From positions 1-8,623 of the forward strand of contig CALZHV010000084.1 in NCBI GenBank assembly GCA_945787485.1: a stretch of 8,623 nucleotides of DNA, written 5' to 3'. The notes below the pieces were generated by a model. That model saw only the letters and a list, made by a program, of their open reading frames with translations. It did not search any database and was not told where the DNA came from. Positions within the stretch are counted from its first letter, which is position 1. Every line of letters starts with the position of its first letter. Made by a program: the position numbers and the translations under genes. This stretch comes from an uncultured Lachnospiraceae bacterium. GTDB taxonomy: Bacteria > Bacillota > Clostridia > Lachnospirales > Lachnospiraceae. Of this stretch, positions 1-6,065 are shown in pieces.

Positions 1-126
1 ACCGAAACGTTATCATCAACCGAAACGTTATCATCAACCGAAACAGCATCATCAACCGAAACAGCATCATCAACCGAAACGTTATCATCAACCGAAACAG
101 CATCATCAACCGAAATGTTATCATCA
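1..126. repeat. Tandem 18-bp coding repeat, seven copies, continuing past the edge
   Basis: Seven consecutive 18-bp units, with no spacers, begin at 1, 19, 37, 55, 73, 91 and 109. The unit on the plus strand is accgaaacgttatcatca, with a second version carrying cag in place of gtt at the variable triplet. In the coding (minus) direction the order is N, A, N, A, A, N, N for the residue in VDD[N/A]VS. The unit first met in the coding direction (109-126) has one more change, giving Ile for Val. The 18-bp length keeps the frame. Near-identity at DNA level, including synonymous positions, points to recent expansion by slippage or recombination. Confidence 0.95.
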
Positions 127-860
127 ACAACGTTTGGATTGTTAGTAGTATTTTCGCTCGTGTTAATCATAACGGCATTTGTCTGAAGCTTGGATAACTC
201 TTTTGTAAGTTTTTCCATGCTTGATACCATATCCTGCTTTAACGCTGATAAATCATTGCTGAGCTTTTCGAGCTGTGATGCATACTGCTCGATATTGTTA
301 TTTCTGCTTTCAGTAATATTATTGTTGATTGTTGAAATTTCCGATTCAACGGAAGAAATGCTTTCAACAAGCTTTGTAGTATTGACTTCATTGTATTTGA
401 CAACTATTTTTGCAAGCTTTCCGATTTCTTCGGAAAGTGATTTGTGAAGACCTTCGTTAGAGGTTTTTAAAGTACCGATGCCTTCTAACATTTGAATCTG
501 TGTTGAATCATTTAACTGAACAATAGAAGCATTTACCTGTTGCAATAATTCATTTTGTTTGCGAATCTGTACATAAGCAGCTTTGTTAAGTCTTAACAAT
601 TCATCATCATTTTGATTGGCTACGGATGCCACAAGCTCGGCGGCAGCTTCTTTAAGAGCTTTATCCCTTGCAGCTTCTTTGGCTGTATGTAAATCCATGA
701 TTGCATTTAAGAGGACAAAAACCGCTCCCACTGCAATGATGGAAACTAAAGCGATGTATACAGGCTTGTCCCTAAATGCAAGTACACAATATATCCAGCC
801 AAGCATAGCAGTAATACTAACCATGCCAAGTGTTACTATTCTTTTATATAAAACATTCAT
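1..860 (-). CDS. Membrane-anchored coiled-coil protein with C-terminal VDD[N/A]VS repeats (partial, 3' end beyond window)
   Basis: Reading leftward from the ATG at 860-858, the frame stays open for 286 codons to the window edge, so the C-terminus is missing. I do not recognise a named family. Residues about 7-29 and 33-55 are two hydrophobic segments separated by a short charged turn (RDKP), so the N-terminus looks like a membrane hairpin. Residues about 58-228 are polar, rich in Leu, Lys, Glu, Asn and Ser, and look helical or coiled-coil (for example LEKLSNDLSALKQDM). A short Asn/Thr-rich linker (about 231-243) leads into seven tandem hexapeptides VDD[N/A][V/I]S (245-286) that are still repeating at the edge. 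A G-run (871-875) lies about 10 nt before the start and could be a ribosome binding site, but it is not a canonical one. The gene is divergent from the CARF nuclease. Frame consistency and the in-frame repeat make the CDS secure; the function is unknown. The opposite strand also has open frames (190-447, 616-879), but they lack recognisable content. Confidence 0.85.
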   Translation of the reverse strand, partial: MNVLYKRIVTLGMVSITAMLGWIYCVLAFRDKPVYIALVSIIAVGAVFVLLNAIMDLHTAKEAARDKALKEAAAELVASVANQNDDELLRLNKAAYVQIRKQNELLQQVNASIVQLNDSTQIQMLEGIGTLKTSNEGLHKSLSEEIGKLAKIVVKYNEVNTTKLVESISSVESEISTINNNITESRNNNIEQYASQLEKLSNDLSALKQDMVSSMEKLTKELSKLQTNAVMINTSENTTNNPNVVDDNISVDDAVSVDDNVSVDDAVSVDDAVSVDDNVSVDDNVS

Positions 861-1042
861 ATTGTTGCAACCCCCATAATGTTTATACATAATATTTTTT
901 GTAAATATAATCTTTCGGAAAAAGTATTTGTTTTCGGCGAAAGACAGAAAGTTTATTATTGTGTGGAAAATTCTAAGAAATTTGCACATGTAAAAAACTA
1001 CGTATAATTAGACATATTTTAACATAATTTTTAAGTATACTC

Positions 1043-1066
1043 AATAAAATATTGCAGTATTTTGTT
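1043..1066. promoter_or_regulatory. Palindromic candidate operator over the -35 box
   Basis: A 24-bp imperfect palindrome of the form AATAAAATATTGCA...TATTTTGTT is centred between 1054 and 1055. Ten of twelve symmetric pairs are Watson-Crick and the other two are T-G. It covers the TTGCAG -35 hexamer. The half-site TATTTT[A/G]TT recurs at 1093-1101. I cannot assign it to a known regulator; no regulator gene is visible in the window. Confidence 0.4.
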
Positions 1067-1080
1067 ACTATAAGTATAAT
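1052..1080 (+). promoter_or_regulatory. Sigma-A-type promoter for the CARF nuclease-nadA unit
   Basis: TTGCAG (1052-1057) is separated by exactly 17 bp from a consensus TATAAT (1075-1080). Transcription would begin near 1087, giving a leader of about 65 nt before the CARF gene. The -35 box sits in the centre of a palindrome (1043-1066), so repression by occlusion is plausible. Confidence 0.6.
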
Positions 1081-1149
1081 GAATATATGTAATATTTTAT
1101 TGAACTGTATTTTGGAACTTGTAGTAGGTTATAATAAAAAAAAGATGGG

Positions 1150-2343
1150 ATGCAGATGGAGAGAACAAAGGTAATAGTAGATTTTTATTCTGAAGAGCCT
1201 CTGGAAAATGTTATGGCGATGATAAAATATCGTCCGGAAAAAATCATTTTTCTCGGGCATAAGGATAACATGATCACAAAGAAAATAAACAATATAAAAA
1301 GCTTTAGGAATAAAAAATGTCCCGGTGTTGAGCTTGAATTTATTGAAGTTCCAAAGGATGATTTGAGCTATTGTATAGATCTTCTTACAAAATTAATTCG
1401 TGATTATCCGGGGGTCAGATTTGAACTGACAGGCGGAAGCGAGCTCATTCTTATTGCACTTGGATGTATTGCGGCAAGAATGAACATCAGCAAGCTCAGA
1501 ATTGATCCTTTTACAGGTAAAGAAATTGATATAAGAGGAAGCGAAATAATCACATCGGATTATCATTTTTCGATAAGTATTGCTGATGATATAATTCTTC
1601 ATGGAGGAATGCTTACTGCAAACACAGGCAGTTATCGCGAGTGGAAATTTAACGAAGAATTTCGTCAGGATATAAGAACATTATGGGGAATATGCAGAAA
1701 GCACAGGGGCAATTGGAACAAATATTGTGCGAAAATAGATGAGCTAAGGAAGGCTATCCCTTCACAAATTGAAGGCTGGGTTGAGCTTCACATTAATCCG
1801 CTTGGAGAGGCAATATCACTTATTAAGGATTTGCGTGATGCAGGCATGATTAGAGATTACAGCGAAACCCGAAAGAGAATATATTTCAGGTACAAAAATA
1901 ATATGATTAATAAAATAATCAGTAAAGCCGGAAATATACTTGAATTACATGTATACGAAGTTGCAACCAGAGACGGATATTGCTTTTCAGATGCCATAAT
2001 CGGTGCTAATATTGACTGGGCAGGAGAGATTCGTGATGCTGACAATCCGGGATATGATACCATGAATGAGATAGATGTAATTCTAATGAAAAATGTCTGT
2101 CCGATATTTATATCCTGTAAAAGCGGTAAGGCAGGGGGAATTGCATTACATGAGCTGGAAACCGTTACGAGAAAATTTGGTGGAAAATATGCAAGAAAAG
2201 CTCTTATCCTTGCGCGTGCCTGCGATGAAACGACAGGAACACAATATTTTAAACAACGAGCAAAGGATATGCACATATGGATAATTGATGATGTTTATAG
2301 ACTAACCGACGAACAATTACTTGAAAAATTAAAAAAGATATAA
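1150..2343 (+). CDS. CARF-domain nuclease of the Card1/Can2 (DUF1887) type, not linked to a visible CRISPR locus
   Basis: Known family members bind cyclic tetra-adenylate through an N-terminal CARF domain, which activates a C-terminal PD-(D/E)XK-like nuclease that cuts DNA and/or RNA in type III CRISPR immunity. Here residues 1-150 look like CARF: a first strand and helix, then KIIFLGHKDN (31-40), and the ligand-loop signature FELTGGSELI (91-100). Residues about 155-250 fit the middle winged-helix-like region, ending in a KRIYFRYKN strand. The nuclease part has GNILELHVYE (261-270), NEIDVIL (306-312) and PIFISCKSGK (318-327), giving E265, D309 and K324 as likely active-site residues. Ser322 is at the place of the usual Glu in ExK. 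The length, 397 aa, is normal for the family. ATG 1156, six bases downstream, fits the GGGA at 1147-1150 better than ATG 1150, so the true product may be 395 aa. nadA follows 25 bp later. No cas10, cas gene or array is present in the window. Confidence 0.85.
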   Translation: MQMERTKVIVDFYSEEPLENVMAMIKYRPEKIIFLGHKDNMITKKINNIKSFRNKKCPGVELEFIEVPKDDLSYCIDLLTKLIRDYPGVRFELTGGSELILIALGCIAARMNISKLRIDPFTGKEIDIRGSEIITSDYHFSISIADDIILHGGMLTANTGSYREWKFNEEFRQDIRTLWGICRKHRGNWNKYCAKIDELRKAIPSQIEGWVELHINPLGEAISLIKDLRDAGMIRDYSETRKRIYFRYKNNMINKIISKAGNILELHVYEVATRDGYCFSDAIIGANIDWAGEIRDADNPGYDTMNEIDVILMKNVCPIFISCKSGKAGGIALHELETVTRKFGGKYARKALILARACDETTGTQYFKQRAKDMHIWIIDDVYRLTDEQLLEKLKKI

Positions 2344-2368
2344 ACTGACATTAGGAGGAACGTAGTTT

Positions 2369-3292
2369 ATGGATAGCGATAATAAAAAGCAGATTATTAA
2401 CGAAATAGAAAAATGGAAAAAGGAAAATGATTTTGTCATTCTTGCACATTATTATGTGGATGGCGATGTTCAGGCAATAGCAGACTATGTAGGTGATTCA
2501 TTTTATCTTGCCAAAATAGCAACAAAGGTTGAGCAGGAAAATATATTGTTTGCAGGTGTTTCATTTATGGGTGAGAGTGCAAAGCTTCTCAATCCTAAAA
2601 AGCATGTTTACATGGCAGATAATACTGCAGATTGTCCGATGGCACATATGGTTGATATTGATAAAATTCTCGAAGTAAAAGAAAAATATGATGATGTTGC
2701 CGTAGTATGTTATGTAAACTCAACAGCGGAAATAAAGTCCGTTTCGGATGTTTGTGTTACATCTTCAAATGCAACAAAAGTAGTAAAAAATATCAAAGAA
2801 AAAAACATTTTCTTTATACCGGATAATAATCTTGGAAGATATACTGCAAAGCAGGTTCCGGAGAAGAATTTCATTTTCCATGACGGATTTTGCCACGTCC
2901 ATAAAAGTATTGACAGAGAGCTTGTGAAGCAGGCTAGGGAGGTCAATCCGGATGCGCTTATTCTTGCACATCCTGAATGTACTGAGGATGTATTAGAGCT
3001 TGCAGATTATATCGGAAGTACATCACAGATTATTGATTTCGCAACTGCAAGTGATGCAAAGAAATTTATCATTTGTACGGAGATGGGTATTTTCTATGAA
3101 TTGGGACAGAAAAATCCTGACAAAAAATTCTACTCCGTTGGACACAGACAATTTTGCCCGAATATGAAAAAAATAACGTTGGAGAAGGTTCTTGACGTGA
3201 TTAAAAATCCAAAGGATGAAGTCATTTTAAGTGACGAAATAATGAAAACCGCAAATAAGCCTCTTGAAATGATGCTTAAGCTTGCAGAGTAA
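2369..3292 (+). CDS. nadA: Quinolinate synthase (NadA), [4Fe-4S] enzyme
   Basis: NadA condenses iminoaspartate with dihydroxyacetone phosphate to quinolinate in de novo NAD synthesis in the cytoplasm. The 307-aa protein has the three-fold pseudo-symmetric NadA layout. It shows ILAHYYVDGDVQ (24-35), AGVSFMGESAKLL (62-74), ADNTADCPMAHM (83-94), PDNNLGRY (151-158), HDGFCHVH (171-178), HPECTEDV (201-208), GSTSQI (216-221), and FCPNMKKITLE (262-272). The cluster ligands expected from the family are C89, C175 and C263. The length matches the short bacterial form. AGGAGG (2353-2358) stands 10 nt before the ATG. The gene begins 25 bp after the CARF nuclease, with no terminator or clear promoter between, so co-transcription is likely. 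The usual partners nadB and nadC are not within the window. No hairpin follows the stop codon. Confidence 0.97.
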   Translation: MDSDNKKQIINEIEKWKKENDFVILAHYYVDGDVQAIADYVGDSFYLAKIATKVEQENILFAGVSFMGESAKLLNPKKHVYMADNTADCPMAHMVDIDKILEVKEKYDDVAVVCYVNSTAEIKSVSDVCVTSSNATKVVKNIKEKNIFFIPDNNLGRYTAKQVPEKNFIFHDGFCHVHKSIDRELVKQAREVNPDALILAHPECTEDVLELADYIGSTSQIIDFATASDAKKFIICTEMGIFYELGQKNPDKKFYSVGHRQFCPNMKKITLEKVLDVIKNPKDEVILSDEIMKTANKPLEMMLKLAE

Positions 3293-3347
3293 TTTTTACC
3301 CAAAATATATAATATAATAGAGTAAATACAATTGTGTAGGATACTGC

Positions 3348-5063
3348 ATGGATTGGAAAAATGAAGATTTAAGATATTGTTCGGAATATGTGTATTCTGA
3401 GCAATATCTTAATTTTATTATACGGCATAATAACGTAATCGATAAGGTGTATGAGAGATTTGTGCCTGATTGCGTTACGCCGATAAACAGTCAGTATTTA
3501 ATTGCGTATACGAGAGACAACATGTTTGATATTTCTCAGATGTATAAATACGGATATCAGTTTGTTCCGAAATGCTATGGTTTGATGGATACATCCGTAA
3601 TTTATGAAACAGGCACAGACAGAGTTGCCGGTTTGCCGGGACTTGAGCTTTCAGGAAAGGATGTACTTGTCGGGATAATCGATACCGGAATTGATTATAC
3701 TATGGATGTATTTAAAAATAGTGACGGTACAACAAAAATACAATATATCTGGGACCAGACAATAAGAGAAGAAGACGTTGCCACAGCATTTGGTTTTGGA
3801 AGAGTATACAAAAAATTTGAAATCGATAATGCATTACAAAGTACAAATCCTTATGATGTTGTAAACAGTAAGGATGAAGACGGACATGGAACTTTTCTTG
3901 CATCTGTAGCAGCAGGTTCGATTTCACAGGATGAAAATTTTAGAGGAATGGCACCCGATGCAGAGCTTGTAGTAGTAAAATTAAAGCAGGTAAAAGACAA
4001 TTTAAGAAGCTTTTACGGAATTAAACAGGGTGTTCCGTGTTTTGGCGAAGATGATATAATGCTTGCAACGAGGTTTCTCATTGATACGGTTCTTTTATTA
4101 AAAAAACCCATGGTTATATTGCTTGGTTTAGGAACAAGTCAGGGGGATCACAGCGGGAATACTGTTTTGGAAGACTACCTGAATCTTTTGTGTACTCAAA
4201 GAGGTATAGGCGTGTGTGTTTCGGGAGGAAATGAGCTGGGAAGAAAAGGTCATTTCCACGGCGAATCGGGAGATGTGTTGGAAATATCGGTCGATGTAGA
4301 AAAAACAGATTTTTCAATGGAAATATGGGGATATGCACCAAGCCTTTTAAGACTGCAAATAGAGTCGCCGACGGGAGAAAAGCTCGTTGGAGTAGACCCA
4401 TTTAAAAATGACGGAATATTGAAAAGGTTTTTGTATGAAGGAACAAGAGTGTATGTAGAAAACATAGTTAATGAGGCAATCAGCGGTAATCCTCTATATT
4501 TTATACGCTTTTTTGATGCGATAGAAGGCATATGGAAAATAACGGCAACGGAGACAGGAAGTGTAACAAACAGAGGATATGATGCATATCTGCCTATATA
4601 TCAATTCAGAAGTGGGGAGGTAGAATTTGTTGCATCCACGCCGGATATTACGTTATGTGCACCGGGAAACGGACAAAAATCAATAACTGTTGCAGCATGC
4701 GACGTAAGAGAAAATGTTTTGTATTCGTATAGCAGCAGAGGATTTACAAGAGACGGAAAAATAAAACCTGATATTGCTGCACCGGGTATTGAGGTGTATG
4801 GAGCATTCAGGCATGTCGGCGAAAAGGATTTGTTTGTCCGGCGTTCCGGCAGCAGTGTCGGATGTGCCGTAACTGCAGGTGCTGTTGCATTAATTCTTGA
4901 ATGGGCTGTTTCACAAGGGAATAATGCTAATATAACGAACACAGAGATAAAGCAGATGCTCATTCGAGGAGCAAAACGAAATGTATTGTTAGACTATCCA
5001 AACAATCAGTGGGGCTGGGGAGCACTTGATGTATATGAAACATTCAATATGCTCAGGCAATGA
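3348..5063 (+). CDS. Cytoplasmic subtilisin-like serine protease (S8 family, Csp-like)
   Basis: The 571-aa protein has the full S8 triad: Asp112 in VGIIDTGID, His180 in DEDGHGTFLASVAAG and Ser503 in SGSSVGCAVTAG. The oxyanion Asn is N295 in VSGGNELG. There is no signal peptide or membrane segment, so it should act in the cytoplasm or be packaged in spores. Residues 1-95 look like an N-terminal prodomain. A long insert at about 305-430, between the Asn and Ser blocks, is rich in predicted beta strands. This layout resembles clostridial CspB/CspA/CspC, where a jelly-roll domain occupies that position and the active member processes the cortex hydrolase SleC during germination. Csp-like is my inference from layout; related subtilases of Lachnospiraceae have no proven role. 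TAGGA at 3337-3341 is a modest ribosome binding site. TATAAT hexamers at 3308-3313 and 3313-3318 lack a well-spaced -35, so the gene may be read partly from the nadA transcript. Confidence 0.9.
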   Translation: MDWKNEDLRYCSEYVYSEQYLNFIIRHNNVIDKVYERFVPDCVTPINSQYLIAYTRDNMFDISQMYKYGYQFVPKCYGLMDTSVIYETGTDRVAGLPGLELSGKDVLVGIIDTGIDYTMDVFKNSDGTTKIQYIWDQTIREEDVATAFGFGRVYKKFEIDNALQSTNPYDVVNSKDEDGHGTFLASVAAGSISQDENFRGMAPDAELVVVKLKQVKDNLRSFYGIKQGVPCFGEDDIMLATRFLIDTVLLLKKPMVILLGLGTSQGDHSGNTVLEDYLNLLCTQRGIGVCVSGGNELGRKGHFHGESGDVLEISVDVEKTDFSMEIWGYAPSLLRLQIESPTGEKLVGVDPFKNDGILKRFLYEGTRVYVENIVNEAISGNPLYFIRFFDAIEGIWKITATETGSVTNRGYDAYLPIYQFRSGEVEFVASTPDITLCAPGNGQKSITVAACDVRENVLYSYSSRGFTRDGKIKPDIAAPGIEVYGAFRHVGEKDLFVRRSGSSVGCAVTAGAVALILEWAVSQGNNANITNTEIKQMLIRGAKRNVLLDYPNNQWGWGALDVYETFNMLRQ

Positions 5064-5090
5064 AATGGGCTTATGAAATTAAAAATATGA

Positions 5091-5119
5091 TTGTTTCATT
5101 AGACATTTTTTGATATAAT
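5091..5119 (+). promoter_or_regulatory. Extended -10 promoter for the serine acetyltransferase unit
   Basis: TTGTTT (5091-5096), a 17-bp spacer, then TATAAT (5114-5119) preceded by TG at 5111-5112, which makes a TGnTATAAT extended -10. The inferred start near 5126 leaves a leader of under 30 nt. That is too short for a T-box or S-box riboswitch, both of which occur upstream of sulfur amino acid genes in Firmicutes. Confidence 0.7.
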
Positions 5120-5153
5120 CAATTGATGATACTCTTTATTTAAGGAGGGTAAA

Positions 5154-6047
5154 ATGAAGACTGAAGAAATGATAGACGGAATAGTTGCCAAATTATTAGC
5201 AGACTATGAAGATGACAGGGCAATTAACAAAACAGATTTAGCATATCAGCCAAATAAAGAGGCAATTTTGAATATTTTAAAAAAATTATTCAAAATAATA
5301 TACCCGGGATATTATCATGACAGAAGCTACAAGCTGTATAGCGTAAGAAATGATCTTGCCGCAACAATAGAAGACGTGACATACAATCTGCATAAGCAGG
5401 TGTTTACGGTATTTAAATATTGTAATACTTATCCTTACAAGGATGACAGGGCTATCGATTCAATAGCTCAGGAAAAGGTTGTTTCATTTCTTGATACTAT
5501 TCCAAGAATAAGAGAATATCTTGACACGGATTTGCAGGCAACATTAGATGGAGATCCGGCAGCAGAAAGCAAGGATGAGATTATTCTTTGTTATCCGGGT
5601 ATCTATGCAATAACTGTATACAGAATTGCACATGAATTAGTAAAACTGGATATTCCGATGCTTCCGAGAATTATGACGGAGCATGCACATAACCTTACAG
5701 GAATAGACATAAATCCGGGTGCGACAATCGGGAAATATTTCTTTATCGATCATGGTACGGGAATTGTAATAGGTGAGACAACTGTAATAGGTGAACATGT
5801 AAAAATATATCAGGGTGTTACTTTAGGTGCTCTTTCTACAAAGGGAGGTCAGACACTTAAAAGCATAAAGAGACATCCTACCATCGGAAATAATGTTACT
5901 ATTTATTCCGGTGCATCAATATTAGGCGGAGATACAGTGATTGAAGACAATGTTGTTGTAGGCGGTAACGCATTTATAACAAAATCAGTTGAAAAAGACA
6001 CACAGGTTATAGTGAAAAAACCGGAACTAAAGGAATCAAAGATTTAA
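5154..6047 (+). CDS. Serine O-acetyltransferase (EpsC/CysE type)
   Basis: The enzyme acetylates L-serine with acetyl-CoA to O-acetylserine, the carbon acceptor for cysteine synthesis. Residues 1-170 form a helical N-terminal region including the conserved YPGIYAITVYRIAHEL stretch (147-162). Residues about 181-285 are the left-handed beta-helix of hexapeptide repeats: GIDINPGATIG, FFIDHGTGIVIGET, VKIYQGVTLGALS, RHPTIGNNVTI and GASILGGD. H200 (DHGTG) and H241 (RHPTI) match the conserved active-site histidines. The 297-aa length and long N-terminal region fit the EpsC-like clade common in Clostridia and Bacteroidetes rather than the short CysE form. AAGGAGG at 5142-5148 gives a strong ribosome binding site. 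No O-acetylserine sulfhydrylase is adjacent; instead an 18-bp gap leads to a zinc-ribbon membrane protein, so the two are probably co-transcribed. I leave the symbol blank because cysE and epsC naming cannot be settled here. Confidence 0.93.
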   Translation: MKTEEMIDGIVAKLLADYEDDRAINKTDLAYQPNKEAILNILKKLFKIIYPGYYHDRSYKLYSVRNDLAATIEDVTYNLHKQVFTVFKYCNTYPYKDDRAIDSIAQEKVVSFLDTIPRIREYLDTDLQATLDGDPAAESKDEIILCYPGIYAITVYRIAHELVKLDIPMLPRIMTEHAHNLTGIDINPGATIGKYFFIDHGTGIVIGETTVIGEHVKIYQGVTLGALSTKGGQTLKSIKRHPTIGNNVTIYSGASILGGDTVIEDNVVVGGNAFITKSVEKDTQVIVKKPELKESKI

Positions 6048-6065
6048 TTATAATGGAGGTAGAAG

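Larger units (their letters stand above)
1041..1103. repeat. 13-bp perfect inverted repeat bracketing the promoter
   Basis: TCAATAAAATATT (1041-1053) is the exact reverse complement of AATATTTTATTGA (1091-1103), with 37 bp between the arms. The arms flank the -35, -10 and inferred start site. This could be a pair of operator sites bound by one dimeric or looping regulator. Local AT-richness lowers its significance, but a 13-bp perfect match at this position is more than I would casually expect. Confidence 0.5.
861..1149. promoter_or_regulatory. Divergent intergenic control region between the coiled-coil membrane protein and the CARF nuclease
   Basis: This is 289 bp of very AT-rich non-coding DNA between two divergent starts. 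Rightward signals are a sigma-A-like promoter at 1052-1080, a second TATAAT at 1130-1135 without a well-spaced -35, and another TATAAT at 1003-1008 with TTGCAC only 15 bp upstream. I found no convincing -35/-10 pair for the leftward gene. A small palindrome (TTTCG-G-CGAAA, 932-942) lies about 75-85 bp before the leftward start; CTTTCG at 912-917 also pairs with CGAAAG at 938-943. A denser set of inverted repeats surrounds the rightward promoter (separate entries). I see no tRNA, riboswitch or small ORF. Confidence 0.6.

Noticed and set aside
1..126. Short regular repeat array that might be taken for CRISPR
   Set aside because: The 18-bp units abut with no unique spacers and encode an in-frame hexapeptide on the minus strand, so it is a coding tandem repeat.
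190..879. Plus-strand open frames at 190-447 and 616-879
   Set aside because: They are antisense to the open 286-codon minus-strand gene, show no domain features and lack ribosome binding sites.
932..942. TTTCG-G-CGAAA palindrome as a specific operator for the leftward gene
   Set aside because: An 11-bp symmetry with no promoter recognised next to it; recorded within the intergenic entry but not claimed as an operator.
5059..5100. AATGAAA...TTTCATT inverted repeat after the subtilase gene as a terminator
   Set aside because: Only a 7-bp AT-rich stem with a 28-nt loop, overlapping the -35 of the next promoter; too weak to call.
5064..5153. Possible T-box or SAM riboswitch before the serine acetyltransferase gene
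   Set aside because: The gap is 90 bp, the promoter sits inside it and leaves under 30 nt of leader, and no riboswitch motif is visible.
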